A stretch of DNA of 64,000 nucleotides from Caldilineaceae bacterium. GTDB taxonomy: Bacteria > Chloroflexota > Anaerolineae > Caldilineales > Caldilineaceae. The notes beneath the pieces were generated by a model. That model was not told the DNA's origin. It worked only from the letters and a program-made list of their open reading frames with translations, and searched no databases. Numbering within the stretch: position 1 is the stretch's first letter; every line of letters begins with the position of its first letter. Made by a program: the position numbers and the translations under genes. Shown piece by piece: positions 7,315 through 16,326 of the stretch. The DNA is taken from positions 186,001 through 250,000 of the forward strand of contig JADLDO010000064.1 in the NCBI GenBank assembly GCA_020846635.1. The letters run 5' to 3'.

Positions 7315-8347
7315 CGCCAACAACAGAACCTATCACAACCGCTACGAACTCTATGAGCAGATGTATGATCCCGACGTAGCAGAGGCAGAACGGAGCAGCC
7401 TTGACGCCAAGAACGCGCGCCCAAAGCCCAAGAAGAAGGCCGAGAAAAGCGTCGTTGCCGAATTAAGCAACGAAGCCGATGCACGCGACGGCGTTTTCGT
7501 AACAACCTACAAACCGGCACGCTTCGAGGAAGCCTGGCTGCGCGACTCGCTCCGGCCCTTCTATGAGATGGATCTTGTCAACGATGTCCTCGCCATCGTC
7601 AAAGGGGGCAAGGAGGCCAACGTCTACCGCTGCTTGGGTGGCCCCTCCACCCCGGAATTGGTGGCGGCAAAAGTCTACCGCCCGCGCCAGTTCCGCAACC
7701 TCAGCAATGACGGCATGTACCGCGAGGGGCGCGAAACGCTCGCATCGGATGGCAAGGTGGTCAAGAAAAATGACCACCGTATCATGCGCGCCTTAGGCAA
7801 AAAGAGCAGTTTCGGCACCCAGGTCGCCCATACCTCCTGGCTGATGTACGAGTTCAACACGCTCAAGCATCTGCATCAGTCAGGGGCAGCAGTGCCCGAA
7901 CCGATCGCGGTGGCCGAAAATGCGATCCTCATGGGCTATATCGGCAACCGGCACATCGCCGCGCCCACGCTGCATGAGGTGAGCCTGGATTATCCAGCCG
8001 CGCGCCGCTTGTTCGACCAGATCATCCACAACATCGAAACGATGCTCAATGCCAACTGGATTCACGGCGATCTTTCGGCCTATAACATTCTCTACTGGGA
8101 AGGGGAGATCACCCTGATTGACTTTCCCCAGGTGACCAATGCGGTAGGCAACTCAAATGCCCGTTTCATTCTGACGCGTGATGTGCAGCGCGTCTGTGAC
8201 TACTTCACCCTACAAGGGCTTACGCTCAACGCGCGCGGGCTAGCAGACCACCTCTGGCAGCGCTTCGAAACACGCAGCGAAAACGAAGTCCAGGCCGATC
8301 TCTCACGCACACTCGCCAAGTTCGCCAAAGACGAAGAGGACGAGTAG
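7283..8347 (+). CDS. RIO-family atypical serine/threonine protein kinase
   Basis: A 354-residue RIO1-like kinase. Visible elements are the flexible ATP loop VKGGKEANVY (residues ~106-115), the ATP-binding lysine in AAKVY (Lys130), the catalytic loop WIHGDLSAYNIL (Asp263, Asn268) and the metal-binding LIDFPQ (Asp280). The N-terminal ~65 residues contain a Lys/Pro-rich stretch (PKPKKKAEK) likely to be disordered or RNA-binding. The GTG start has AGGAAA 8 bases upstream; an in-frame stop near 7225 excludes longer starts. Archaeal and eukaryotic RIO kinases act in small-subunit ribosome maturation; bacterial roles are largely unknown. Position after vWA and PP2C genes suggests a phosphorylation switch. 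A convergent palindrome follows. Confidence 0.9.
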   Translation: MNNSLQSLNHNANNRTYHNRYELYEQMYDPDVAEAERSSLDAKNARPKPKKKAEKSVVAELSNEADARDGVFVTTYKPARFEEAWLRDSLRPFYEMDLVNDVLAIVKGGKEANVYRCLGGPSTPELVAAKVYRPRQFRNLSNDGMYREGRETLASDGKVVKKNDHRIMRALGKKSSFGTQVAHTSWLMYEFNTLKHLHQSGAAVPEPIAVAENAILMGYIGNRHIAAPTLHEVSLDYPAARRLFDQIIHNIETMLNANWIHGDLSAYNILYWEGEITLIDFPQVTNAVGNSNARFILTRDVQRVCDYFTLQGLTLNARGLADHLWQRFETRSENEVQADLSRTLAKFAKDEEDE

Positions 8348-8359
8348 TACATCCCTACC

Positions 8360-8402
8360 CCTTCCCGGAAGCGGCCCAGAGGGCTTCCCGCTTCCGGGAA
8401 GG
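8360..8402. repeat. Repeated intergenic palindrome, copy 1 (bidirectional terminator)
   Basis: Arms CCTTCCCGGAAGCGG (8360-8374) and CCGCTTCCGGGAAGG (8388-8402) are perfectly complementary, followed by TTTTCCTTTTT on the + strand. It separates the converging RIO kinase and sugar nucleotidyltransferase genes. The 43 bases are nearly identical to copy 2 at 27111-27153. Confidence 0.85.
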
Positions 8403-8411
8403 TTTTCCTTT

Positions 8412-9800
8412 TTACCACCCATACCGCTCCGGCCCCCACGGACGCGTCACCAACTCCTGCTTCAACGTCACCATCTGCCGGTCAGGCACATCCTCATAGG
8501 CCACCACGCCCGCACCCACCACGCTGTACACACCGATCCTGCGCCCCGGCATGATGATGGCATTGACCCCTGTCCGGCAAAAGTCGCCAAAGTAAGCTGC
8601 ATTCGCCGCATGACCCGGAGTCTCTGCGCGCCCCTTGATCCGCCACGTCGTATTTCCATCGTCAAAACGCAAATTGCCGCAAACGGTCGCCGCGCCAAAG
8701 TCCACAGCCTCACCCACTACGCCCCAAATCTCGCAATAGTGGTAGCAATAGACCGTGTCAAGCGCCACACCGTCGAATTCAGCGCCATGCCCAAAAATAC
8801 CACGCGCCCCCAACGTCGAATGTCCGCCGATCTGGCAATAATCGCGCACAATCGTGCCAGCGCCGATGATCGCCGAGCCATCGATGATCGCGCCGTTGAG
8901 CACCTGTGCGCCATCCCCCAACCAGAGATCGCCACGCACCACCACGCGGTTGCCAATCGTGCAATTCTCACCCAACACCACGCGCCCCTCGATCTCCGCG
9001 CCCTCATGGACCTTGCTGCTCGCGGGGATCACGGATTCGGTGATGGATCGCCTCATGGCATTGATAAGCTGGGTATTTGCCTCTAGAATGTGCCAGGGCT
9101 TATCCAAGTCGACGAGATAATCACTTGCCTCGACCACGCCAACCTCTTTGCCCTCGTCGATCATCATCTGCAACGATTGGGCAATGTCAGCCTCCAGCGG
9201 TGGCATCCCCCCCACCGGCACGCGGTGCATAATGCCAGGGTTGTCACGCAGATATCCAAATGCCTCAGCGCTCAGCGCATAGAGCCCTGTCAGGCGAAAC
9301 TCACCCTCACGCGCATGTCCCATCACCCCGCGCAGCAGCCCATCACCGATTTCTGCCACCAGCCAATCGTTGGGTCGCTCATGCCCTAGCTTCTGTACCA
9401 TCGCCAGTGCAGGCGACTCGCCGGCGTTCCACGCCTCAACCAATGCTGCCAAGTTAGCGCGTGCCGTCACCACATCGCCAGCCACAACTAAGCAATCATC
9501 TTGCAGGTATTGAGCACCCAATAGGGCAGCCTCGGCGCTGCCATTCGGTCGAGATTGGCGCACATACTCAACAGAGAATTGGCATGGGCGCAAGGCAGCG
9601 CGCACACTAGCTTCACCATGCCCCACCACCACCACGATCCGTTCGATGCCCAGTGCGGCCAGATCTTCGGCAATCCGGCGCACGACCGGCACATTGCCAA
9701 TCGGAAACGCGGCCTTCTGGCGCACCGCGGCATAGGGCCAGAAGCGGCTGCCCTCTCCCGCGGCCAAGACTACGGCGCTACGGATGCGACGGTTCGCCAT
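8412..9800 (-). CDS. Sugar nucleotidyltransferase with C-terminal left-handed beta-helix
   Basis: A 462-residue two-domain protein. The N-terminal half (~1-235) is a nucleotidyltransferase Rossmann domain with the pyrophosphorylase signature LAAGEGSRFWP (G15, G17, R19) and a conserved lysine in RQKAAFP. The C-terminal half (~255-440) consists of imperfect hexapeptide repeats typical of left-handed beta-helix trimers, as in GlmU or mannose-1-phosphate guanylyltransferases. It should make an NDP-sugar from a sugar-1-phosphate in the cytoplasm; sugar and nucleotide are undetermined. It is the last gene of the - strand sugar operon and overlaps the preceding nucleotidyltransferase-fold gene by 23 bases, so translation is coupled. 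Confidence 0.85.
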   Translation of the reverse strand: MANRRIRSAVVLAAGEGSRFWPYAAVRQKAAFPIGNVPVVRRIAEDLAALGIERIVVVVGHGEASVRAALRPCQFSVEYVRQSRPNGSAEAALLGAQYLQDDCLVVAGDVVTARANLAALVEAWNAGESPALAMVQKLGHERPNDWLVAEIGDGLLRGVMGHAREGEFRLTGLYALSAEAFGYLRDNPGIMHRVPVGGMPPLEADIAQSLQMMIDEGKEVGVVEASDYLVDLDKPWHILEANTQLINAMRRSITESVIPASSKVHEGAEIEGRVVLGENCTIGNRVVVRGDLWLGDGAQVLNGAIIDGSAIIGAGTIVRDYCQIGGHSTLGARGIFGHGAEFDGVALDTVYCYHYCEIWGVVGEAVDFGAATVCGNLRFDDGNTTWRIKGRAETPGHAANAAYFGDFCRTGVNAIIMPGRRIGVYSVVGAGVVAYEDVPDRQMVTLKQELVTRPWGPERYGW

Positions 9801-10605
9801 GCCCGATTCTCTCTAGCTCATCGTTGATACGCGCTACCGTCGCCCGCACCAATTCGCCCTCGTTCCCAGACAGCGCGCGCGTAATTAGGTCCGCAGTGAG
9901 CACATAGAGCCGCAGCCCCGCAAGCACCTGGTCACGCAACGCGGGCGGACGCCCCAATCCATCATCAATGCCGAAAGCCGCCGACCGGACCTTGACCCAC
10001 GCCGTTGTCTCACCGACCGCGCGGTTCACATCGTCCCATACGCCGTTATCACTGGAGAGCAGCACGCCCCGCTGCACTTTGACAATCCCAGAAAGTATCC
10101 AGCTCAAGCCAAAACGGGCATTGAGCATCCGCCCAATATCATGGCGGCGCACCCCCTCCAATCCCTTGTGAGCCTCCTCGATGATGCCCACCATCTGTTC
10201 AGCAGCCCAAAGATCGGCCTTGCTCTGCATGGTGGCATCCCATACAAAATCACGCGCGCGCCGCTGCAAGCGAGCAAGCTGCCCCTCGCCATCCAGCAGA
10301 ATTTGCGCGGTACGTAGCCCCATCAAGTAATCACACGCTACCGCTGGTTCGCTAAAGATCGTTTCGACAAAGGCGGGTGTGAGCGTACTGACCACCACCA
10401 AACGACCGTCAATCAAATAGCTCCCGTCACCGGGCAAACCTGCATCATCACGCGCCAGCCGTATCCAGTCCACATCACTATAAGGCCCGGCATTTCCTCG
10501 CGCGCGGCTGCCCGCCAGAAAGACGCCAACGGCCTCTGCGGGAGCAAAACGCTCTATCAATGTCGCCATGTCGGCTTGACCCAATGTCACCGGTGGCTGA
10601 CTCAC
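9778..10605 (-). CDS. MNT-type (kanamycin-nucleotidyltransferase-like) nucleotidyltransferase domain protein
   Basis: A 275-residue protein with the polymerase-beta nucleotidyltransferase signature FLAGSRARG followed by SDVDW (Gly32-Ser33 and Asp44/Asp46), the two aspartates that bind catalytic Mg. The C-terminal part is all-helical, as in aminoglycoside or streptomycin nucleotidyltransferases. The acceptor is unknown. A GTG start with AGGAAA nine bases upstream is used; an internal ATG at 10569 is a weaker alternative that would still keep the motif. It sits between the SDR epimerase (27-base gap) and the sugar nucleotidyltransferase (23-base overlap), which argues for a job connected to sugars rather than antibiotic resistance. 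That is inference from context only. Confidence 0.7.
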   Translation of the reverse strand: MSQPPVTLGQADMATLIERFAPAEAVGVFLAGSRARGNAGPYSDVDWIRLARDDAGLPGDGSYLIDGRLVVVSTLTPAFVETIFSEPAVACDYLMGLRTAQILLDGEGQLARLQRRARDFVWDATMQSKADLWAAEQMVGIIEEAHKGLEGVRRHDIGRMLNARFGLSWILSGIVKVQRGVLLSSDNGVWDDVNRAVGETTAWVKVRSAAFGIDDGLGRPPALRDQVLAGLRLYVLTADLITRALSGNEGELVRATVARINDELERIGHGEPSHP

Positions 10606-10632
10606 AACGTGATTTCCTTTCTTGCTGCCGCC

Positions 10633-11676
10633 CTATGCTGTCTTTCCAACATGGGTTGGCACAACGCCCACTGCCAGCCCGGCGCGCATGTCCATCCCTT
10701 CATCAATCATGCGCGCTATATCATAGCTAGGCGCATAGCCTAACAGCCGCCTGCCCTTGCTCAGATCAAATTCATAGTAGGTCGGCACATGCCCTGCCAA
10801 CTTCACATCGACCCACGGCAGCCCCAGCTTCTCGGCTAGATAGGGCACAGCCTCCTCCCACGTAAACGCCCGCGGCGCGCCCAACTGAAACGTCTCGCCC
10901 AATGCCTTCTCATTGCCCAACACGGCCAGCAGTCCAGCGATAATGTCATGCACATCAGCAATATGCTTCTTATAGCTGCGCCCGCTGCCATCGCGCGCCA
11001 GCACCAAGCAGCGTTCCCCCTGAATTTGCGCTGCTTCCTCCAACTGCGCGGCGACCGCCTGCGCCTCCGGCGAACCCAGCCGCGCATAGGCTTTGCGCCA
11101 ATGCGACAAATAGAACTGGCTAAAGTCAAGGATCTCCTCACCCGCCACCGTCAACGCAAAACGACAGATCGTAATGGGCAATCCTTCATTGCGCGCATAG
11201 CCCCGGCACAAATCCTCACCCAACAGCTTGGTCAAGGCATATTGCCCGCCCGGCTCCAGCGGAAATTCATCCTCACGGATCGGCTCTGCCACCCCTTCAG
11301 GTAAATATTTATTATAGAGGGCATCGCTGCTGGCAAAGACAAACTGTTGCAGCCGGCTTCCCAGCGCGTGAGCCGCTTCCAACATATTGAATGTGCCGCG
11401 CACGTTAATCTCAAAGTACTCGCTGTTGGTAAATGGCCCGCCCCCCTGAAAGGCCGCGCCCAGATGATAGATGGCGTCAACTCCCTCGACCGCAGCCGCC
11501 ACATCTTCTGGATTGGTAAGGCTCCCTTCCACCAACTCTACATCCATTGTGGCAAACTTCTCCAGGCGCAGATCGCGCGTCCAGACCAGCCCGCGCACGC
11601 TGTGCCCTGCCTCCAGCAAAGACTTTGCCAAGTTTGCGCCAATGCGCCCGGAAATTCCGGTGATCAAAATGTGCAT
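10633..11676 (-). CDS. NAD(P)-dependent epimerase/dehydratase (extended SDR)
   Basis: A 347-residue extended short-chain dehydrogenase. The N-terminus has the nucleotide-binding glycine motif TGISGRIG (residues 6-13), followed by YHLGAA and a serine-rich FASSDALY with the active-site Ser region. The catalytic YALTK pair follows at roughly residues 150-154. Family members epimerise, dehydrate or reduce nucleotide sugars, or oxidise simple sugars and uronates. It starts 11 bases after the enolase-superfamily gene, in the middle of the operon. Without a characterised relative I cannot choose between nucleotide-sugar and free-sugar chemistry. Confidence 0.82.
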   Translation of the reverse strand: MHILITGISGRIGANLAKSLLEAGHSVRGLVWTRDLRLEKFATMDVELVEGSLTNPEDVAAAVEGVDAIYHLGAAFQGGGPFTNSEYFEINVRGTFNMLEAAHALGSRLQQFVFASSDALYNKYLPEGVAEPIREDEFPLEPGGQYALTKLLGEDLCRGYARNEGLPITICRFALTVAGEEILDFSQFYLSHWRKAYARLGSPEAQAVAAQLEEAAQIQGERCLVLARDGSGRSYKKHIADVHDIIAGLLAVLGNEKALGETFQLGAPRAFTWEEAVPYLAEKLGLPWVDVKLAGHVPTYYEFDLSKGRRLLGYAPSYDIARMIDEGMDMRAGLAVGVVPTHVGKTA

Positions 11677-11687
11677 ACGACTCTCCT

Positions 11688-12866
11688 CTACACTTGCCAG
11701 GGCGCACGCCGCTCGATTTTATTTTCGTCCAATACCAAACCCAATCCAGGGAGCGTGGGCAGTGCGACCACACCCTGTTCAGGCGCATAGAACTCGCGGT
11801 GGAAATTCTGCTTGCCCGGCTGATTGCGTATCAAATACTCCACATAGGGTACGGTCGCCGGTGATTGGCTGCCCGCCACATGCAGCGCGGCCAGCAGCGA
11901 ATGACCATGCGCCACAAGCGGCACCTCAAAAGAGGAGGCCAATGTGGCAATCTTGACCAATTCGGTGATGCCACCCGTCCAGTCCGGGTCATTTTGCAGC
12001 ACATCCACCGCTTGGTTGACGAGCAGTTCCTTCGTCTGCCAGCGGGTGTAGACATGCTCACCCGTAGCAACCGGCACCTGCGAAGCCGCACGAATCTTGC
12101 GAAACTCGCTCACCCGCTCCGGCGGAACCGGCTCCTCCATCCAAAAGGGACGCACTGATTCTAAGGCACGCACCATAGCGCTGGCATAGCTCACATTCCA
12201 GCCCATAAAGGCGTCAAACATGAGCGTGTACTCCTCGCCCACAGCCTCACGCACCGCATGCGCCATCATCAAATTCAGTTCCATCCCCACATCGCCATCG
12301 CCAGGGCCATAGCGGAAGAACCACTTCTGCGCCTTGAAGCCAAGCCCCTTATACTCCGCCGCTACCGCTGCGGCAGCCTCAGGCTCGATGCTAAAGCCGA
12401 GCATCGACGCATAGGCTGGGACAGAGGGGCGCGTCGGCCCACCCAACAAGCGGTAGACCGGCTGCCCCCACGCCTTGCCCTTCAAATCCCACAGCGCACA
12501 ATCCACCGCGCTCACCGCGGTCATAAAGAAGCCGGATCGCCCATGCCGATCCATGCGGATCATCTGGTCGAAGAGCAACTCTGTCGCCAACGCATCACGC
12601 CCCACCAGAAAAGGACGTAACTGGCGCAAAATCGTAAAGCTCTGAAAGTCTTGAATCGGCCCCCACAGCCCACTCAGCCCATCTTCGCCAACCACTTCCA
12701 CATAGGTCGCCTGGTAGGGAGCCCCCACTGCGGATGAAGTCGAGCCGCTGCGCTGGTTGAACTCTGGATAGATGTCTAGCTGCTGTGCCTGCCGTTCTCC
12801 GGGTGGAAACGTCGGCCCCTGGTAGGGGCCGTGGACGGTAAAGAGCTGCACGTCCTGAATTTTCAT
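11688..12866 (-). CDS. Enolase-superfamily sugar-acid dehydratase, rhamnonate-dehydratase-like
   Basis: A 392-residue mandelate-racemase-subgroup enzyme that would remove water from an aldonic acid to give a 2-keto-3-deoxy acid. Likely metal ligands are Asp218 (MFDAF), Glu244 (WMEEP) and Glu270 (ATGEH); His271, Asp295 and His320 (VAHGHS) are the probable acid/base residues. The stretch KWFFRYGPGDGD resembles the corresponding L-rhamnonate dehydratase segment more than galactonate dehydratase. Length is normal. Next to an aldo/keto reductase and an SDR, it fits a non-phosphorylating route for a deoxy-sugar or pentose, but the exact substrate is uncertain. Confidence 0.83.
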   Translation of the reverse strand: MKIQDVQLFTVHGPYQGPTFPPGERQAQQLDIYPEFNQRSGSTSSAVGAPYQATYVEVVGEDGLSGLWGPIQDFQSFTILRQLRPFLVGRDALATELLFDQMIRMDRHGRSGFFMTAVSAVDCALWDLKGKAWGQPVYRLLGGPTRPSVPAYASMLGFSIEPEAAAAVAAEYKGLGFKAQKWFFRYGPGDGDVGMELNLMMAHAVREAVGEEYTLMFDAFMGWNVSYASAMVRALESVRPFWMEEPVPPERVSEFRKIRAASQVPVATGEHVYTRWQTKELLVNQAVDVLQNDPDWTGGITELVKIATLASSFEVPLVAHGHSLLAALHVAGSQSPATVPYVEYLIRNQPGKQNFHREFYAPEQGVVALPTLPGLGLVLDENKIERRAPWQV

Positions 12867-12917
12867 GGCTGCATCTCCGCCAGTTTTTTGGTTCGGTAGA
12901 ATCAGGGTAGAGGAGGA

Positions 12918-13856
12918 TCAATCCCCTAGAATCTTGTTAACCTCTTCCAGTTCAGCCTGTGACAGCTTCCAATCGGCGCTCGCCGCATTGGCCTGCACCT
13001 GCTCCAGCTTGGTCGCGCCGGAGATGACCGAACTAACGGCAGGGTGCGCCAAAAGCCACGCATGCGCCAACTCTACCACGCTGTGCCCGCGCTCCTTCGC
13101 CCAGGACTCCAATGCCTCGACCTTGTCATAGTTGCTGTCTGTCATGTACTTCTGGACATAGGGGCTGGATTCGCCGCGCGACCCGGCTGGCGCAGCCTGA
13201 CCACGGCGATACTTGCCGGTCAGGAAGCCTCCCGCCAATGGGAAATAGGGCAAAATACCCACGTTGCGCGCTGTGCAATAGGGCAGCACTTCCCGCTCAA
13301 TATCGCGTTCGAACATGTGATAATGGTTCTGCACCGAGACAAAGCGCGTCCATCCATGCAGTTCCGCCAGCGTATTGATCTCGGAGAGATGCCACGCCAT
13401 GTAATTGGAGCCGCCGATATAGCGAACCTTGCCCGCGCGCACCAGATCATCCAGCGCCCGCAGCAGTTCATCCACCGGCGTCGTCGGGTCATAGCGGTGC
13501 ATCTGATAGAGATCGATATGGTCCGTCTGTAGGCGCTTTAGGCTAGCCTCAAGGCCATTGATAATATGATAGCGTGACGTGCCATAATCATTGGGGCCAT
13601 CGCCCGTTGTCTGGTTATAGACCTTTGTGGCAAATACAACCCTGTCCCATTTGCCGCGCAAGGCCACGCCCAATGTCTCCTCCGACTGCCCCTTGGTGTA
13701 GCTGTCCGAGGTATCGATCAGATTAATGCCCAAATCCAACGCACCATCAATGATCGTGTTGACGCCGGCCTGATCGACCTTGCCGCCAAATTGATTCGTA
13801 CCCAGGCCAATTGTCGAAACGCGCAAGCCTGACTTCCCTAATTGTCGATATTCCAC
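12918..13856 (-). CDS. Aldo/keto reductase
   Basis: A 312-residue (beta/alpha)8 NADPH-dependent oxidoreductase. The catalytic tetrad of the family is complete: Asp48 (LIDTS), Tyr53, Lys78 (FATKVY) and His120 (LYQMHRYDP). The C-terminal cofactor-binding region contains SSVISGATKLEQVQAN, typical of the AKR groups that include sugar and aldose dehydrogenases. It begins 51 bases upstream of the enolase-superfamily dehydratase in the same operon, so oxidation of an aldose to a lactone, or reduction of a keto-sugar, is a reasonable guess. Direction and substrate cannot be read from the sequence. Confidence 0.9.
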   Translation of the reverse strand: MEYRQLGKSGLRVSTIGLGTNQFGGKVDQAGVNTIIDGALDLGINLIDTSDSYTKGQSEETLGVALRGKWDRVVFATKVYNQTTGDGPNDYGTSRYHIINGLEASLKRLQTDHIDLYQMHRYDPTTPVDELLRALDDLVRAGKVRYIGGSNYMAWHLSEINTLAELHGWTRFVSVQNHYHMFERDIEREVLPYCTARNVGILPYFPLAGGFLTGKYRRGQAAPAGSRGESSPYVQKYMTDSNYDKVEALESWAKERGHSVVELAHAWLLAHPAVSSVISGATKLEQVQANAASADWKLSQAELEEVNKILGD

Positions 13857-13906
13857 AATTCTCTCCTTGTTGATAGAACGTTCATCACGACCAGAAACGT
13901 AAGCCG

Positions 13907-14869
13907 CTAGAGTTGGCTCAAGAACTGGAAGATCGCGTCATTGTTGCCGGGCAGGGCCTCATGCCGGAAATCTGGATAGATCCGCAATGATTTCTCGCTG
14001 TTGATCTTGTTGTAGGCTGCAAACTGGGTGGAGGGCGGACAAACATCGTCCATCAGCCCCACGCCCATCAACACTTTCGCTTGGATGCGCGGTGCCAGGA
14101 ATTGCACATCGATATAGCCCAATTTCGTGAAGATCTCATCTTCCTTTTCGTGCAGCGGATCGAAGCGCCGGAAGTATTCATCCAGTTCCAAATAAGCCTG
14201 CTTGGCGAGTTCCTTTTGCCAAATGCGCCGGTAGTCGGAGAGGAAGGGAAAGACCGGCGCTGCCAGCTTGATGCGCGGCTCCAGTCCCACACAGGCCAAT
14301 GTCAAGCCACCACCCTGGCTGCCCCCGGTTGCGCCGACCCGCTCCGGGTCTACCTCCGGCATCTCCATGACCACGCGCGCCAACTGCTTGGTATCTAAAA
14401 AGATGTGGCGAAAGAGTAGTTTCTCCGGCTCGTCATTCAGCCCGCGCACGATGTGCCCGCGCAAAGTCCAGCCCGTCACCCCGCCCGTATCCTCCGATAG
14501 CCCGCCTTGCCCGCGGCAATCCATTGCCGCCACCGTATAGCCCTGCGCGACATAGCCGAGCTTATCAAACCAATCGCCCGCGCTCCCCGAATAGCCGTGG
14601 AACATCAGCACCGCCGGGTGTGGTTCCTTCACATTCTTCGGACGCAACAGCTTGGCATGGATGCGTGCGCCGCCCAGCCCTGTATAAAAGAGGTCAAAAC
14701 ATTCAGCAAAGTCAGTCTGAAACTCCGCGGGAATCAACTCCGGCTGCGGATCGACCTCTGCCAATTCCGCCAAACTCTTGTCCCAGAACTCATCAAAGTC
14801 GGCGGGACGAGGATTTGTTCCCTGATAGGTCTTAAGCTGATCAAACGGCATATCAAACGACAGCGGCAT
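13907..14869 (-). CDS. axeA: Carbohydrate esterase family 7 acetyl (xylan) esterase
   Basis: A 320-residue alpha/beta hydrolase matching CE7 acetylxylan esterase/cephalosporin C deacetylase in length and motifs: RGQGG (119-123), the nucleophile elbow GGSQGG with Ser184, Asp274/275 in GLMDDVCPPST, and His303 in FRHEALP. CE7 enzymes work in the cytoplasm on acetylated xylo-oligosaccharides or acetylated monosaccharides; no signal peptide is seen, consistent with that. It lies between the aldo/keto reductase and the FGGY kinase, suggesting that imported acetylated sugars are first deacetylated. Confidence in the family is high; the natural substrate is inferred. Confidence 0.93.
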   Translation of the reverse strand: MPLSFDMPFDQLKTYQGTNPRPADFDEFWDKSLAELAEVDPQPELIPAEFQTDFAECFDLFYTGLGGARIHAKLLRPKNVKEPHPAVLMFHGYSGSAGDWFDKLGYVAQGYTVAAMDCRGQGGLSEDTGGVTGWTLRGHIVRGLNDEPEKLLFRHIFLDTKQLARVVMEMPEVDPERVGATGGSQGGGLTLACVGLEPRIKLAAPVFPFLSDYRRIWQKELAKQAYLELDEYFRRFDPLHEKEDEIFTKLGYIDVQFLAPRIQAKVLMGVGLMDDVCPPSTQFAAYNKINSEKSLRIYPDFRHEALPGNNDAIFQFLSQL

Positions 14870-14952
14870 AACGTTCTCCTTGCTTTCCTCTATTGATCGT
14901 GTAGTATTTTGATTGAATAGGAGGGATACCCTTTGTAAGTACCGACTCTGGG

Positions 14953-16326
14953 TTAACTGATTGCTTCATTCGCCAGCCGGGCCACGCTTGCCGCCACACT
15001 GGGCGCGTCCCCAGCCGCCACCCGCGCCAGGGCCAATAACCCCAACAGCGTGTCCTCACTAGTAGGACATTGGCGATAGGGCAATCCAAAGCGTCCTGCA
15101 ATCTCAGCGCGCAGCGGCGCAAAGCGCTGTGCCAGCCCCCCCGAAAAGACCAGCCTTTGCCACGGCTGCGGCGGCGACAAGCGCTCGGCACAAAGATGAT
15201 AATTGCGCGCCATCGACTGGAACGTCGCGCGAAAAAGATGGCCGACCTGCAAATTCTCCTCGCTTAAGTTGAGCATCGCGCCCTGCGTACCCACCGGGTT
15301 GGCGAAGAAGCTCACATCCACCTGCATGTCAGTCTGCGGCGTGGCCTCAACCGCAGCCGCAATCGTCGCCCACGGATCACGCACCGTATACCCATCCGCA
15401 CGCGCCAGCTCCGTTAACAACCCCACCAACGCATTCAAGGCTCGCCCCGCAGGAATACGCGAGATCACCTGCAAGAAGCCTCCATCAAAATAGGGGCGCG
15501 TCTCATACGGACCGGCCATAAAGGTTGGTGCAATCACAGCCACTTGTGAGCCGGTGGAGATATTCAGGGAGATTTCATCGGGCCGGAGCAGCGCCCCGAC
15601 GAGCGCGCATTGATGGTCGCCCACCGGGGCATAACAGGGCAGACGGCGCGACCCGACCCTGATTTCGTAGCTGGGCGCGCTGAGATCCACGACCTGCGGC
15701 CATGCCAAAGCACCCAAGCCTAAGTCGTCCAACATCTCGCGATGCCAACTGCGTGTTCTCATGTCCAGCGCGCCCATCGACGCGCCCAGCGTTGGCTCGG
15801 AGACAGCAGGTGAACCTGCTAAGGTCGCCAGCACATAATCACCGATTGATACGGGCATGGCATCCTCTGGCAGCAGCCCGTTCGCTGCCCACCAAAAGAG
15901 TGTGCAGAGCGGCAAGCTGGGCCGTAGACCATTGCCCGTAACCGCCAGGACGCTGGGCGGCATCCGCTCTCGCAGTTGGTCATAGTAGCTCCCCGCCGCG
16001 TCTCCCACTGGATCGAGGATACGCTGATCCTGCCAGATGACCGCGTTGGAGAGGGCTGCGCCGCGGCTGTCCATCAGCACAGTACCGTCCATTTGGCTGC
16101 ACACCATGACCCCTACAGCGTCCGGCGCAGCATCGCCCAACTGCTCTAATAGCTGTTGAGTTGCCTGGACAATCGCAGCCGGATCAATCTCGACATGTCG
16201 CGCCGGTAAAGCTGATAGGGCTGCGGGAAATGGGGTGCGTATCACATGGCGAATGGCCGCCTGATCCAGATCCAACACGGCCCCTTTGAGAAATGATGTT
16301 CCTAAATCGAGCGCCAGGAATTTCAC
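14953..16326 (-). CDS. FGGY-family carbohydrate kinase
   Basis: A 457-residue kinase with the actin/hexokinase-like ATPase fold. The N-terminal phosphate loop DLGTSFLKG (residues 7-15), CSQMDGTV, GDHQCAL and the phosphate-2 NISTGSQVAV stretch match the FGGY family (xylulokinase, gluconokinase, sedoheptulokinase and others). The start is GTG, sharing four bases with the stop of the MFS transporter gene, so uptake and phosphorylation are translationally coupled. The protein is slightly shorter than xylulokinase (~490), and its sugar specificity cannot be fixed by eye. A keto-sugar or heptulose is plausible. Confidence 0.88.
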   Translation of the reverse strand: MKFLALDLGTSFLKGAVLDLDQAAIRHVIRTPFPAALSALPARHVEIDPAAIVQATQQLLEQLGDAAPDAVGVMVCSQMDGTVLMDSRGAALSNAVIWQDQRILDPVGDAAGSYYDQLRERMPPSVLAVTGNGLRPSLPLCTLFWWAANGLLPEDAMPVSIGDYVLATLAGSPAVSEPTLGASMGALDMRTRSWHREMLDDLGLGALAWPQVVDLSAPSYEIRVGSRRLPCYAPVGDHQCALVGALLRPDEISLNISTGSQVAVIAPTFMAGPYETRPYFDGGFLQVISRIPAGRALNALVGLLTELARADGYTVRDPWATIAAAVEATPQTDMQVDVSFFANPVGTQGAMLNLSEENLQVGHLFRATFQSMARNYHLCAERLSPPQPWQRLVFSGGLAQRFAPLRAEIAGRFGLPYRQCPTSEDTLLGLLALARVAAGDAPSVAASVARLANEAIS

